A stretch of 64,000 nucleotides of DNA, taken from the NCBI GenBank assembly GCA_032128395.1, contig JAQBGV010000096.1, forward strand, positions 1-64,000, read 5' to 3'. This document shows positions 27,401 to 37,938 of the stretch, one piece after another (the first letter of the stretch is position 1; every line of letters begins with the position of its first letter). Source of the DNA: JAQBGV01 sp032128395. Its GTDB lineage: Bacteria > Planctomycetota > UBA8108 > UBA1146. A program made the translations under genes and the position numbers. The notes under the pieces were generated by a model that was not told the origin of the DNA, did no database searches, and was given only the letters and a program-made list of their open reading frames with translations.

Positions 27401-27611
27401 CGAGCTGGCGAACTTGCTGCATCGCTCCGGCGCGAAGCCAGACGACACCGCGCGCAAGGCGACGATCGATCTGGGCACTCGAGCGCTGGCCGAGGTCGAA
27501 CGTGTCCTCCGCAACGCGTCCAGCGCGCCCGATACTCTCCCGCGAGCGGCCACGATCGACCTCGAGCGCGTGGAGGAGACCCGTCGGCGCTTGCTGGGGC
27601 CAGGGCAGTAG
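24453..27611 (+). CDS. Fused membrane / spermidine-synthase-like / helical repeat protein
   Basis: 1052 residues. Residues about 15-460 hold ten or more transmembrane helices in two similar halves (GFSALLYQTAWMRRFSIVFG near the start and SFIYEVLWTRLLTHVVGASL in the middle). Residues about 500-760 resemble the Rossmann fold of polyamine aminopropyltransferases: MLVIGLGGAVVLEGV, an acidic VVELEPQV that would bind the SAM-derived ribose, VNDGRNALA, and YDVIVSQPSHPW. The C-terminal third is charged helical repeats of TPR type. Such fused proteins are common in Planctomycetota and related phyla; whether they make polyamines is unknown. The first Gly-rich loop lacks one Gly of the classical motif. 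Overlaps the GTPase gene by 4 bases. Confidence 0.75.
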   Translation: MTRHSSKRRGARFDRVFFLVCLCFVLSGFSALLYQTAWMRRFSIVFGTSELAIATVLAAYMGGLALGAALAARFLHRVRRPVLVYGLLEAGIAVGALLVPAGLNAAQGISRWVLGGQPAVPSAGGLMQPLFYFFCSLIILAVPTTLMGATFPLLTRHAVRTREQIGSRTGLLYALNTAGAVLGTVVCAFVLLPRLGLFATVMVGVVTNLIVCAIAMGVARRPLPSESRESTATEEATAAVARTWRRDSFILPIILVSGAVSFIYEVLWTRLLTHVVGASLYAFATMLATFLVGITVGSAIAARLASERKRSVIGFVVCQLGIAISSLIVFGRLDSVPRLAQQLGAGDLTGAVGNFMVGVVVLLPSTLFIGATFPFALRIFARTEGEAGSASGRVYAWNTCGAILGAWLAGFVIVPNLGYEGTMALTVTLNFGLAIVTAWLLLAATWRVSAGMTIALIALLALLWPSQPTDLLRVTSIPPRRHEPIGDIIYSGVGRSATVLMVEHEGAFYLRTSGLQEAVIMPRGAPPYRFQPNWWMGTLPVLAHPQAKSMLVIGLGGAVVLEGVPPSIETIDVVELEPQVIDANRAIADRRAVDPLEDPRVTIIVNDGRNALALTDRKYDVIVSQPSHPWTAGASHLYTQEFMQQVRDHLADGGVFVQAYVDLSVLEIVGSTLLSVFPDVRLYRPGALLYVASERTLAVERDFARRTNPPPFQFGWLALHSVEDVIANLALDHEGIRLLCQGVAVNTDDHNQLATERPYVDFALNPLAKVELERRLIELDPLLRRLPAQPEGLHWDHVAWRLAMIGFPDRALQVASRIPDSSERRLAEARVLRERGQLEDADGQIEQVLADDPRQPLARALRALWDTSDEATIAENSEGLPPGSALAIQARRAMLRKDWAAIADLDRELAAVEPNDPAYPSALEMRVRWRIALYGGTDLEAARESLGLVDQLAALLPRDGVYRIRIDVGFAAQRYDVVVETVSELANLLHRSGAKPDDTARKATIDLGTRALAEVERVLRNASSAPDTLPRAATIDLERVEETRRRLLGPGQ

Positions 27612-27700
27612 CCTTCACGGTAGATCGGGACCGGCGCCGCTGACCGCGCCTCGTTGCTACTGACCGAAACGAGAACCACGCTCCGGGCCCCGCGAGCTCG

Positions 27701-29164
<1,464 letters not shown>

Positions 29165-29190
29165 GTTGCACCCTTTCGGCCACACGCCGC

Positions 29191-32100
29191 TCAGTGATTG
29201 AACAAGAACGCCGGGCTGTTGATCAGGGCCCACGCGACATCCTGGACCCATGTCACGCGCCTGTTCTGCAGCTGCTCGTCGCTCAGACGCATCGCCCGCT
29301 CGAGACGCTTCAACTTCGGATCCTCGGGGAGCGGCTTCTCCACTCGGGCTAGCTTGCCGCGGAGTTGCACGAGCTTCGGATCGACGGGTCGCATCGCCCT
29401 CGCTGCCGTGACCCGCTCCCGCTGCTCCTGAAAACCCGGGTCATGGTCTGCAAAATAGGCGAGCAGCTCTCCCTGTTGCCCTTCGCTTCGCTGGCTTCTC
29501 GGCGTCTCCAGAATCGTCGTGACGTGGACGGGCAAGCCGAAATCGACGGGGGTGTTCGATGCCGTCGTGCAAATCCGGACCCTCCCGATGGTGTGTTCGG
29601 AACCGTAGTTGAAGTGCACCGTGAAAGCGAGATTCACGCCTGCCTCGGTGATCGGCTCCTTCAGCTCGAAGGTCGCGGTGCGGTCGACTCCAAGCTTCGG
29701 GGAGGAAGCCCAGCCAGCGTTGTCGACCTTGCCGTCGATCGCTGCCGCTACATCAAAGCCGTCTTGGCTGAAGTCGGCTCTCGCATTCTGCAAACCTACC
29801 TGCGTCGGAGTCGCGACACTGTCGCTCCTTGCAGCAGGAGTCGCCACGATTTCGAACTCGGTCAGCACGAAGTTGCCATTCCTTGCGCGGCCCGGCCCGC
29901 GCTCCGGCAATCGCGAATCCGCGAGCGCCTCGAGCCGGATCGCGGTCACCCCGGTCAGATCGGTCTTGGCCGTGAACTGGTACGCGCTCTTGTCATCCTT
30001 GCCCGATGCGAAGACGGAGCCATCCTCCTCGATCGTCAGCGTGGCCCCGTTCGATGCGGTCGGGTTCTCCAGGGCGAGCAGCTTCCAACTCGTCGCCGCC
30101 GACCGGGCTTCCTCCCACTCGAGCAACTTCTCCGGCAGGATCTTGCCGTAGGCCTCTTCTTCGGCCACCGCCCGGGCGATCGCTCGTCGCTGTTGCTCGT
30201 CGAGCTCCGCTTCGCGTGGGGCGATCTCCTCCTCGTAGGCTGCGACCTCGATCTTCGCTCCCTCGATGTCAGCGCTCCGCAGGTCGGCGCGCCGCTCCGC
30301 GACCAGCACCGCCTCTTTCTGATAGGCTTCGAATTCCGATCTCAACGCCAAGTGGTCCTGTTCGAGTTCTTCGAGGATCCTCAGCAGCGAATCCACCTCC
30401 TCTTGTGTCGCGGGTCGATTCAGGATTCGCAGATACAAGTCCTCGATGAGCTTCGAATCGTCCGCCTGACTCTCGACCAGCTTCGTGATCGCGTTCCCGG
30501 AATCACTGATCGCCTGGTCCACCGTCGGGCCGGTGACCAATGCCATCACACTGCCGAGGCCGAGCTCGTTCGATCGTTCGCACTCACAAGCGCTCTCCCG
30601 CGCGGGTCGGCCGAGCGTCGCCAAGAATCCATCCTGGAGTTCGATGCCGACGTCCGGAAGAGCCGAGGCCCGGATCCCTTCCGGCACCCCGGGGATCTTC
30701 GACTTCGCCCCGAGCGCCAGATGGATCGAGTCGTACAACACTTCCGCCGGCAGCCGCCTGGGTAACGCATGAGCGTAATTGATTCGGTCGTCCTGGTTCC
30801 ATTCGTTCGGCACGATCGAGAGCTGGTACGTGCGAGATCTGCAAATGGTCGCGATCAACCGACGCACGTCGAAGTCACCGCGTACGAAATCCGCCGTCAG
30901 CCAATCGAGCAGCTCTGGATTCGAAGGTGGATTTCCCGCGCGGATGTCATCGAGCGGATCGATCAAGCCGATCCCCAGCAGATAGCCCCAGACTCGATTG
31001 ACGTAGCTGCGCGCGAAGTGCCGATTGCCAGGAGAGGTCAGCCACGCCGCCAGTTGCTGACGCTTCGATGGATCCTCCTGGGACTCGATGGCGGGTCCGG
31101 ATTCGGAAAGGACTGCGTAGGGGAAGGCCGGCGCCGAGACCTCGCCGGTCCGCTCGTTCCGAACTTCGCCGGTCCGTGGATCGGAGACGATCTCATAGAG
31201 TGGCTTGCTCTCCTCGATCGCGCTGCCCCCGACGCGGTTCTTCCCGCTGCGAGGGTCGGCCTCGAGGTGGACGTCTGCGAAGAAGGCCGCCAGCTCGTAG
31301 TACTGGTCTTGGGTCCAGCGCTCGAAGGGATGGTCGTGACACTTATTGCAATTGAAGCGAGTGGCCAAGAAGAGCTGCGTGGTGTTTTCCATCGCCTCCG
31401 AAGGTGTTCGCAAGATCTTGAAATAGGACGCCGCGGGGTTGTCCTTGGTCGAACCGCTGGCCGTCAAGATTTCGTAGACCATTTGATCGTACGGCGTGTT
31501 CTCCTCGACTTGTTGACGGATCCACCGGCGGAAGCTCTCTGCGCCTTCGCTCCCGAGAAACTTGCCGTTGACCTGCAATAGGTCCGCCCAGCGATTGCCC
31601 CAGTGCACGACGAATCCTTCCGAACCGATCAGTGCATCGATCACTTCATCGCGCTTTGCTCTCGGGTCTCGATCATCCGCGACGAACGCGATGACTCTCT
31701 CTGGGGTCGGCGGGAGCCCGGTCAGATCCAGAGTGACACGTCGCAAGAACTCGGCGTCGGTCGAGAGTTCGGATGGCAACATCTTCATGCGCTGCCACTT
31801 CGCGGCCACGAGTTCGTCGATCTGGTTGTGTATCGGCTGTGCTTGCCAGCTGAAGCCGGATCGGTCCCCCATCACCGTGAGAGTGGTCGCGGAATAGGCC
31901 CCCTCGAATCGCGCCATCAGGGGGGCTTCGCCCCGCCTCAGGGTCGTGATCAAACCGGACGCGGAACACGTCGCAATCTCCGTGTCTCCGCTCGTGACGA
32001 ACGCCTCCGCGGTGACATCGCGCGACGAGCCGTCGTTGTAGCTCGCCGTCACTCGCAGTTGCTGCTCTCCGCCGATCTCCTCTACGACCGGGTTGATCGG

Positions 32101-34251
32101 GGTCAACTCGATCCGGGTGACGCGCGGCGCCGCGCGATCCAGCGCACAACCTGCGGCGATCCAGTCTCGCAAGATCTGGTAGTAGCCAGAGCCGAATTTC
32201 AATCGCATGCCACCCTCGTGCGGAACGCTGCCGGTCGCTTTCAGCAGCATCAAGCTGTCATCGGCGGCGGCAAAGTTGACGCGGCGTCCCGCGTGGTCGT
32301 CCGCGAACGCTCGCACGTCGAAGATCGGGTCGTAGCCGCGCAGGGACAACTTGAAGCCGTTCTTGCCTTGCTTCGAACCATGACAAGAACCGCCGTTGCA
32401 CCCCAGTTTCGAAATGACGGGGCCAACGTCGCGGATGAAACTCGGTTCGAAGTCGGCATTTCGACCGGTGACCGTCACCGGGAGCTCGACGACCTGCCCG
32501 CCGTGGGAAATCTCGAGCCGAGCTTCTCCATCGGCGAGTGGCCGCACCATGCCGGCGGTGACCGCGACGATCTCAGCTGAGAGCTCGTAGGTGGCTCGTC
32601 GGGTCAGATCGACCGAATCACCGGAAGCCAACCAACCGGTCACGATCAGTTGTTGGGAGCCGTACTTCTCCACGAACTCGATCGACGGGGGATCGACGGT
32701 GATCGCCACGAGATCACCCGCCCGGTCGCTCTGCACCGGGGCCGACATCAACACTCGCTTCAAGGATGCGTTCTCCGCATCCAGGATTCGGACCAGGCCG
32801 TCGGCACCTGCGACCGCGAGTTCCCGCTGATTCGGATGCCAGCAGAGCGAATAGATCGGCGTGTTGAAGGAGGCGGACGCGATGCGCTCGATGTCCCTTC
32901 GACGGAACTCCTCCAGCTTCTGTCGCTCCTCGTCACTCCACGAGGTCGACACCTTCTCGAGGATCTCCTTCATCCCCTTCGGTAGTGTGCCGTCGAAGTC
33001 ACTGGCGTAGATGTGGACGTGACCACGGCCATCGAGGCTGCTTCCTGCGGCGATCCGCTTTCCGTCGGCGCGGTAGCCGAGGTCGAAGATGCGCCCGGGC
33101 ATGGCGGGGAACGAGCGGAGCAGATTCGAGTTGTCGCCGATCACCCGCTTGACTTCGCGATGCACGCGGTAGATCTGGGGCGTCCCATCGGCGCCCCCGA
33201 CCAGAACTTCTTCTTGGCTCGGGTGCCGAGCCACCGCAGCGAGTCCGCCCTTGAGCGCGCCCGGCGTGATCGAGGTGATGTTGTCGATGAACCGTTGGGT
33301 CTTCACTTCGGTCAACTTCGCAGCCATATCGCGGCCGACGGAGATCACGTACGAACCGTCCGTCGAGAAAACTGTATCCAGCGTCCAGTCGGACGAGGCA
33401 CCGCTGAAGAGCACCTGCTCGCCACTCTTGGCGTCGATCGCCCGCAGAGTATTGTCACCACAGCCGAAGGCGATCCGCTGGCCGTCCGGAGACCAGCAGG
33501 CTCCGTAGACCGTATCGAAGGTGACCGGCACGGAGAGCTCGAGATTCCAGCTCCTGGTATCCCAGACCTGTACCTCCCCCATTCGGGCCGGCAACCCACC
33601 GGTCACGGCGAGCTTCGTGCCGTCCGGTGAAAAGCGAATCGACTCGATTCGAGCGGAGAGCCCCACCAGTCGGGCGACCAAGGTCGATCGCTCGACGTCG
33701 TGGATCAGAACTTCGTGATAACCGGAGACGGCGAGCAGGAGCCCATCGGCGGAGTAGTCGAGCGCGGTCACGATCGGCGGAGAGTCGTACTTCGGCGGAT
33801 GTGCGAGGTCGTACTGCGGCTGAGCGTTGGCCGGCGTATCGTCGATGGCTCCCGCCGCGATCCACCGACGGACAAGGTCGATCTCGGCTCGCTTCAGCGG
33901 ACTTCCCTTGTCCGGCATCTCTGCCTCGCCATCGATCGGCGTGATCAGCTCGACGAGCAGACTGGAATCCGGGGCGCCCGGCACGATCGCGGGTTCACCA
34001 CCGTCGCCCCCCGCGAGAAGCCGGGCGAACTGCGTCATCACGAAGCGCCCCTTCGACTTCGCAGGTTGATGGCAGCCGTGACAGTTCGCCTGGAAGATCG
34101 GCCGGATGTCTTGGTAGTAGCTGACCAGGGGGGGCTCGGCGGGCTCCGTAGATTCGTCGCTCGCGGTCACCCGGGCGGCGGACAACAGTACGAGACAGGA
34201 GGGAAGCCACAACGATGCAGCGAGCCACTGCCGAGTCATATCTTCGTCCAT
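29191..34251 (-). CDS. Planctomycete cytochrome c / WD40 / DUF1549-DUF1553 giant protein
   Basis: 1686 residues with signal peptide. Domains in order: a cytochrome-c-like site NCHGCH (Cys57, Cys60, His61); WD40-type beta-propeller repeats at about 150-500 (IRFSPDGTKLAVTG, ACWSPDGQRIAFG, LCWHPNQRELAVAG); a second cytochrome-like motif CNGGSCHGSKQGKNGFKLSL near 625; an Ig-like stretch; DUF1549 (LDLTGLPPTPERV); a third heme-like CNKCHDHPFERW; DUF1553 (RHFARSYVNRVWGYLLG); a long coiled coil and discoidin-like domain inserted before the DUF1553 C-terminus. It would be a large periplasmic protein acting with the DUF1501 partner. Start may be 34251 or an ATG 12 bases downstream. Rows sampled by eye run about 55-62% GC, below the roughly 68-70% around it. 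Confidence 0.9.
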   Translation of the reverse strand: MDEDMTRQWLAASLWLPSCLVLLSAARVTASDESTEPAEPPLVSYYQDIRPIFQANCHGCHQPAKSKGRFVMTQFARLLAGGDGGEPAIVPGAPDSSLLVELITPIDGEAEMPDKGSPLKRAEIDLVRRWIAAGAIDDTPANAQPQYDLAHPPKYDSPPIVTALDYSADGLLLAVSGYHEVLIHDVERSTLVARLVGLSARIESIRFSPDGTKLAVTGGLPARMGEVQVWDTRSWNLELSVPVTFDTVYGACWSPDGQRIAFGCGDNTLRAIDAKSGEQVLFSGASSDWTLDTVFSTDGSYVISVGRDMAAKLTEVKTQRFIDNITSITPGALKGGLAAVARHPSQEEVLVGGADGTPQIYRVHREVKRVIGDNSNLLRSFPAMPGRIFDLGYRADGKRIAAGSSLDGRGHVHIYASDFDGTLPKGMKEILEKVSTSWSDEERQKLEEFRRRDIERIASASFNTPIYSLCWHPNQRELAVAGADGLVRILDAENASLKRVLMSAPVQSDRAGDLVAITVDPPSIEFVEKYGSQQLIVTGWLASGDSVDLTRRATYELSAEIVAVTAGMVRPLADGEARLEISHGGQVVELPVTVTGRNADFEPSFIRDVGPVISKLGCNGGSCHGSKQGKNGFKLSLRGYDPIFDVRAFADDHAGRRVNFAAADDSLMLLKATGSVPHEGGMRLKFGSGYYQILRDWIAAGCALDRAAPRVTRIELTPINPVVEEIGGEQQLRVTASYNDGSSRDVTAEAFVTSGDTEIATCSASGLITTLRRGEAPLMARFEGAYSATTLTVMGDRSGFSWQAQPIHNQIDELVAAKWQRMKMLPSELSTDAEFLRRVTLDLTGLPPTPERVIAFVADDRDPRAKRDEVIDALIGSEGFVVHWGNRWADLLQVNGKFLGSEGAESFRRWIRQQVEENTPYDQMVYEILTASGSTKDNPAASYFKILRTPSEAMENTTQLFLATRFNCNKCHDHPFERWTQDQYYELAAFFADVHLEADPRSGKNRVGGSAIEESKPLYEIVSDPRTGEVRNERTGEVSAPAFPYAVLSESGPAIESQEDPSKRQQLAAWLTSPGNRHFARSYVNRVWGYLLGIGLIDPLDDIRAGNPPSNPELLDWLTADFVRGDFDVRRLIATICRSRTYQLSIVPNEWNQDDRINYAHALPRRLPAEVLYDSIHLALGAKSKIPGVPEGIRASALPDVGIELQDGFLATLGRPARESACECERSNELGLGSVMALVTGPTVDQAISDSGNAITKLVESQADDSKLIEDLYLRILNRPATQEEVDSLLRILEELEQDHLALRSEFEAYQKEAVLVAERRADLRSADIEGAKIEVAAYEEEIAPREAELDEQQRRAIARAVAEEEAYGKILPEKLLEWEEARSAATSWKLLALENPTASNGATLTIEEDGSVFASGKDDKSAYQFTAKTDLTGVTAIRLEALADSRLPERGPGRARNGNFVLTEFEIVATPAARSDSVATPTQVGLQNARADFSQDGFDVAAAIDGKVDNAGWASSPKLGVDRTATFELKEPITEAGVNLAFTVHFNYGSEHTIGRVRICTTASNTPVDFGLPVHVTTILETPRSQRSEGQQGELLAYFADHDPGFQEQRERVTAARAMRPVDPKLVQLRGKLARVEKPLPEDPKLKRLERAMRLSDEQLQNRRVTWVQDVAWALINSPAFLFNH

Positions 34252-34411
34252 CGGTCAGAGAGTCTTGAGGGATCGAGCGCGTGCAAGATCGTAGCAGGAT
34301 CGGCGGTTCTGCGTTAGTACGAGGTCCTGCTGCGCAGGCGACTTCGCCCGGGCTGGGGGGCAGCTCGCGGGGGAAGCGGCGACACTGAACACTCCGAATC
34401 CAGCCCTCTCC

Positions 34412-36349
34412 CTACCCCACCCGCGCCGGACTCCCGTGATCATCCAAGAGCCGCCTGACCGCATCCAGCAACTGCGGTGGCTGATACGGCTTCTCGAGGA
34501 ATCCATCGGGTTCGAAGCGCGGCTCCGAATCAGCTCCCGGATCGAGGCGGCGGAACCCCGAGCTGATCAGAACCGGGACCGGACTCCCATCCCCCCGGAT
34601 GGTGTCGAGCACTTCGACTCCCGTCTGGCCCGGCATGCTGTGATCGAGGATCACGAGGTCGATCTCGTCCCTGTGCTCACGGAACAACTTCACCGCCTCC
34701 TGGCCATCCTCAGCGACGATCAGTCGGTAGCCGGCGGTTCCGAGGATTCTCTTCAGCACCCCGCGCACCAACTCATCGTCCTCGGCGATGAGCAGGGTCT
34801 CATCGCCGTGGAGTTGTTCGCCGGGGTCGCGCGAAACCGGCTCCGCCGGCTGCCCCTCGTGACTGAGCGGGAGCTCGACCGAAAAGGTCGAACCTCCATC
34901 GGGCTCGCTCCGGACCTCGACCCGCCCACCGTGTTGACGAACGATCCCGTAGACGGTCGCCAGTCCGAGACCGGTCCCCTTCCCCTGCTCCTTCGTGGTG
35001 AAGAACGGTTCGAAGAGGCGCTCCCGGACCTCCGGCGTCATCCCCACCCCGTCATCTTCGACGATGAGTCGCGCGATCGAGCGCTGAGGATCGTTCGCGT
35101 CGATGCTGGACTGGACGCGGATTTCGATGTTCCCCCCATCGGGCAGCGCGTCGCGGGCGTTCAGGCAGAGGTTCATCAGAACCTGTTCCAGCTGCCCGGG
35201 ATCGCCACGAACGACCGGAGAGACCCCCGGCCCCACCACGAGCTTCAGGGTCACTCCGTGGGGAACGAGCCGCTGGATCAGGCGGAGGGTCTCCCCCGCG
35301 AGGCGGCCGAGGTCGAACAGCAACGATCGAGGTGGTTGACCCTCCGCGAAGGCGAGCACCTGCCGAGTGAGATCGGCGGCTCGCTGGCTCGCGCGCTGGA
35401 TCACCTCGAGGTTCTCGAGGACCGGACTGCCCGCTTCGAGCTGTGCGCGGGCGAAATCGGTGTTCGCTTGGATCACCAAGATCATGTTGTTGAAATCGTG
35501 GGCGATCCCGCCGGCGAGCTGACCGACCGCCTCCATCTTCTGCGATTGGCGCAGCTGCGCCTCGAGCCGCTTCCGCTCGGTCACATCGCGGGCGACCGCG
35601 TAGATCTCCTTCCTTTCCGGATCACTGGTCGAGCGCCAGGAGATCCAACGAATCTCTCCATCCTTGCGATAGTAGCGGTTCTCGAAGTCGATCACCGCCT
35701 CACCCGCAAACAGCGTCTCGAACGCGCGATCCGTCCCTGGTAGGTCATCGCGATGGATGAACGAGACGATCGGCCGCGCGAGGAGCTCCTCCCCGCTGAA
35801 CCCCAGGACCCGGGTGAACGCGGGGTTGCACTGGAGAAAAAACCCCTCGAAGCTTGCGATGCACAGCATGTCGATCGAGAGATGGAAAAACCGCTCCTGG
35901 ACCAGCTTGACCCGCCGTTGCGCCGAGACATCACGAGCGATCATCGAGAACCCGGTCACCACTCCGTCGCGGAGAACGGGTCCGACGACCGTCTCCCAGT
36001 ACGAAGTGAATCCGTTCGGGTCGCGGTAGGCCGTCTCGTACCACCCCGGTTCACGGGTGCGCTCGACCTGCGCGAAGGTCTCGCGGACGTCCGGTTCGAA
36101 TTCGGGGGGGATATGGTCGAAGACGCAGGTTCCGATGACGGTCTCGAGGGTGTGCGGGGGGATGGTCCGATTGATGTAGCGGAACCGGACCTCCGGATCG
36201 AGGAGTGCCACGATGTCGAGGGAATTCTCCGCGACCGAGATCAGAGCGGGGTCGGGGCCATCCTTGGCGAGTCCGGAGATCCTCGCCTCTAGGAGCGCCA
36301 TCTCGGCGCGAAGGCGATCGAGGTCGCGATTCGGATGGCGTTCGGCCAT
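34412..36349 (-). CDS. PAS-PAS hybrid sensor histidine kinase with receiver
   Basis: 645 residues from the ATG at 36349. Two PAS domains (about 35-145 and 150-262, the second ending AVARDVTERKRLEAQL) precede a HisKA domain with the phospho-acceptor His284 in GQLAGGIAHDFNNMI, a HATPase (NLCLNARDAL, VEDDGVGM, GKGTGLGLATVYGIV) and a C-terminal receiver (LLIAEDDELVRG, phospho-acceptor Asp in LVILDHSMPGQTG, then Lys in LEKPYQP). No transmembrane helix, so a cytosolic sensor. The IAHDFNN-type H-box is usual in kinases whose receiver or a separate regulator takes the phosphate. No partner regulator lies adjacent. An upstream Met in frame would add 15 residues. Confidence 0.93.
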   Translation of the reverse strand: MAERHPNRDLDRLRAEMALLEARISGLAKDGPDPALISVAENSLDIVALLDPEVRFRYINRTIPPHTLETVIGTCVFDHIPPEFEPDVRETFAQVERTREPGWYETAYRDPNGFTSYWETVVGPVLRDGVVTGFSMIARDVSAQRRVKLVQERFFHLSIDMLCIASFEGFFLQCNPAFTRVLGFSGEELLARPIVSFIHRDDLPGTDRAFETLFAGEAVIDFENRYYRKDGEIRWISWRSTSDPERKEIYAVARDVTERKRLEAQLRQSQKMEAVGQLAGGIAHDFNNMILVIQANTDFARAQLEAGSPVLENLEVIQRASQRAADLTRQVLAFAEGQPPRSLLFDLGRLAGETLRLIQRLVPHGVTLKLVVGPGVSPVVRGDPGQLEQVLMNLCLNARDALPDGGNIEIRVQSSIDANDPQRSIARLIVEDDGVGMTPEVRERLFEPFFTTKEQGKGTGLGLATVYGIVRQHGGRVEVRSEPDGGSTFSVELPLSHEGQPAEPVSRDPGEQLHGDETLLIAEDDELVRGVLKRILGTAGYRLIVAEDGQEAVKLFREHRDEIDLVILDHSMPGQTGVEVLDTIRGDGSPVPVLISSGFRRLDPGADSEPRFEPDGFLEKPYQPPQLLDAVRRLLDDHGSPARVG

Positions 36350-36511
36350 CGGAGCCCCTTTGCCCAGCCGGACCCGCCCAGGCCAGTGTGGCATCGTACC
36401 CGGTCACCTGGACCGGCAATAGCGTGGAGTCATCCCCGGAACCGCTCGATCAGCAGGCTCGGGCCTTCTCAGGCTCGGGCGTTTCCGCCATCCTCTCGGC
36501 AAGGAGGTCCG

Positions 36512-37600
36512 ATGAGCGTCGAGTCGTTCGAGATCGATCCCGACATCACTCGGGCATGGACCCCCCCAGCCGACTTCTATCGAAGTCCCGGTTGGTTCGG
36601 GCGCCTCGCCGAGCGCGTCTTCGCACGGGGTTGGTTCTGTCTCGGCCTTTCAGCGGGACTCGAGCGGGAAGGGGCGGTTCGCCCGATCACCCTCCTCCCC
36701 GGTGTCCTCGACGAGGAGCTTCTTCTCACGCGCTCGAGCGATGGGGCGCTCCGCCTGCTGTCGAACGTCTGCACCCACCGCGGCATGCTCGTCGCCGAGA
36801 TCGAGGGGCACTGCGAAACTCTGCGCTGTCGCTATCACGGCCGACGATTCTCGCTCGACGGCTCGTTTCTCTCGATGCCCTGCTTCGACGAAGTCGAGGG
36901 GTTCCCCTCTCCGACCGACGATCTGACCTCCGTCGCGGTCGAAGAGCGCCACGGGATGATCTTCGGTGCGCTCGACCCCGAGGTCCCTTTCCAGGAGTGG
37001 TACCGACCCGTGGATGAGCGCATCGGCGCGATCGAGTTTCGCTCTCCCGTTCCCGAGCCATCGCGCCACCGCGACTACGAGTTCGAGGCGAACTGGGCGC
37101 TGTACCTCGACAACTACCTCGAGGGGTTCCATATCCCCTACGTCCACCCCGCTCTCGCCGGAGCGGTGACGCTCGACGACTACGAGACGATCCTCCTCCC
37201 GGGGGGCTCGGTGCAGGTCGCGAGCGCCCGCAAGGATGACCCGACGGCGGTCGTTCCCCCCCGCGGGTACCCCGAGTCCGGTCGCCGGATCGCGGGGTGG
37301 TTCATCTGGTTGTTCCCGACCACCCTGGTGAACATCTACCCGTGGGGGATCTCGCTCAACATCCTCGAGCCACTCGCCGCGACTCGAACCCGCGTCCGCT
37401 TTCGTTCGCTCGTCGGGGATCCCGAGAAGTTCGGCGGCGGCGCGAGCAGCGATCTCCACCAGGTCGAGCTCGAAGATGAAGCCGCGGTGCTCGCGACCCA
37501 GCGGGGGCTCGGAGGAGGCCTGTACCGGCGCGGAAGGTATTCCCCCACCCAGGAGGAGGGGATCCATCACTTTCACCGACTGCTCGTGGGAAAGATGTAG
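36512..37600 (+). CDS. Rieske non-heme iron oxygenase, large-subunit type
   Basis: 362 residues from the ATG at 36512, five bases after AAGGAGG. The Rieske [2Fe-2S] ligands are Cys87, His89, Cys106 and His109 (NVCTHRGML and LRCRYHGRRF). The catalytic mononuclear iron site is in LDNYLEGFHIPYVHP, with a later Asp expected as third ligand. This is the architecture of ring-hydroxylating dioxygenase alpha subunits and of demethylases/monooxygenases such as choline monooxygenase; the single-gene context without a beta subunit favours the latter type. The electron-transfer reductase is not nearby. Substrate unknown. Confidence 0.88.
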   Translation: MSVESFEIDPDITRAWTPPADFYRSPGWFGRLAERVFARGWFCLGLSAGLEREGAVRPITLLPGVLDEELLLTRSSDGALRLLSNVCTHRGMLVAEIEGHCETLRCRYHGRRFSLDGSFLSMPCFDEVEGFPSPTDDLTSVAVEERHGMIFGALDPEVPFQEWYRPVDERIGAIEFRSPVPEPSRHRDYEFEANWALYLDNYLEGFHIPYVHPALAGAVTLDDYETILLPGGSVQVASARKDDPTAVVPPRGYPESGRRIAGWFIWLFPTTLVNIYPWGISLNILEPLAATRTRVRFRSLVGDPEKFGGGASSDLHQVELEDEAAVLATQRGLGGGLYRRGRYSPTQEEGIHHFHRLLVGKM

Positions 37601-37711
37601 GGGACCTCACCGGGTGGGGACGGGCACCGTGTCGAGAGCCAGTCCTCTGGACATCGAACACGTCTCGCGGCAGCATCCTGGACCAGAACTTCTGTCGGAA
37701 GGAGCGAGACC

Positions 37712-37876
37712 ATGTTGAAGCGGATCTTGTTCGTCGTCGCCCTCGGAATGTTTGCAGCGGCCATCCCCGGGTGCGCCCAATCGCAGAAGGGCGGAGCCGC
37801 CGTCGGGTGCGAATGCACCGGCGAGGCGGACTGCTCCTGCGGCGGAAAAGCCGTCGACGAGTGCAAGTGCAAGTAG
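37712..37876 (+). CDS. Small Cys-rich lipoprotein, possible metal binder
   Basis: 54 residues, short enough to be missed by many callers. The ATG at 37712 follows GGAAGGAG. A hydrophobic signal (LKRILFVVALGMFAAA) ends in a plausible lipobox IPGC, so Cys21 would be lipidated. The mature peptide has three Cys-x-Cys pairs (Cys33/35 in GCECTGEAD, Cys41/43 in CSCGGKA, Cys51/53 in CKCK), spaced like a metallothionein or copper/zinc-binding peptide. Function is inferred only from the cysteines. It lies opposite the putative Sec-containing DsbD gene, and a fragment of a similar Cys-rich gene follows at 37911. Confidence 0.65.
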   Translation: MLKRILFVVALGMFAAAIPGCAQSQKGGAAVGCECTGEADCSCGGKAVDECKCK

Positions 37877-37905
37877 GACCCGAGCGACTCGTCGTCCAGT
37901 AGCCC

Positions 37906-37938
37906 GTTGAAAAGTCATTCCGTCCGAGGGGTCGGAAG
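37906..37938. repeat. Degenerate copy of the 12280-type palindrome
   Basis: GTTGAAAAGTCATTCCGTCC, then GAGG and GGTCGGAAGCACT, follows the same order as the 12280 hairpin (GTTGAAATAGTGCTTCCGAT ... ATCGGGAGCACT) with substitutions. The last part, matching ATTTCAAC, is missing where the Cys-rich reading frame begins. Confidence 0.45.

Noticed and set aside
37908..37910. A second Sec codon, in the Cys-rich fragment
   Set aside because: This TGA lies upstream of the recognisable Cys-rich region within repeat-derived sequence, not at a Cys position, and no gene body precedes it.
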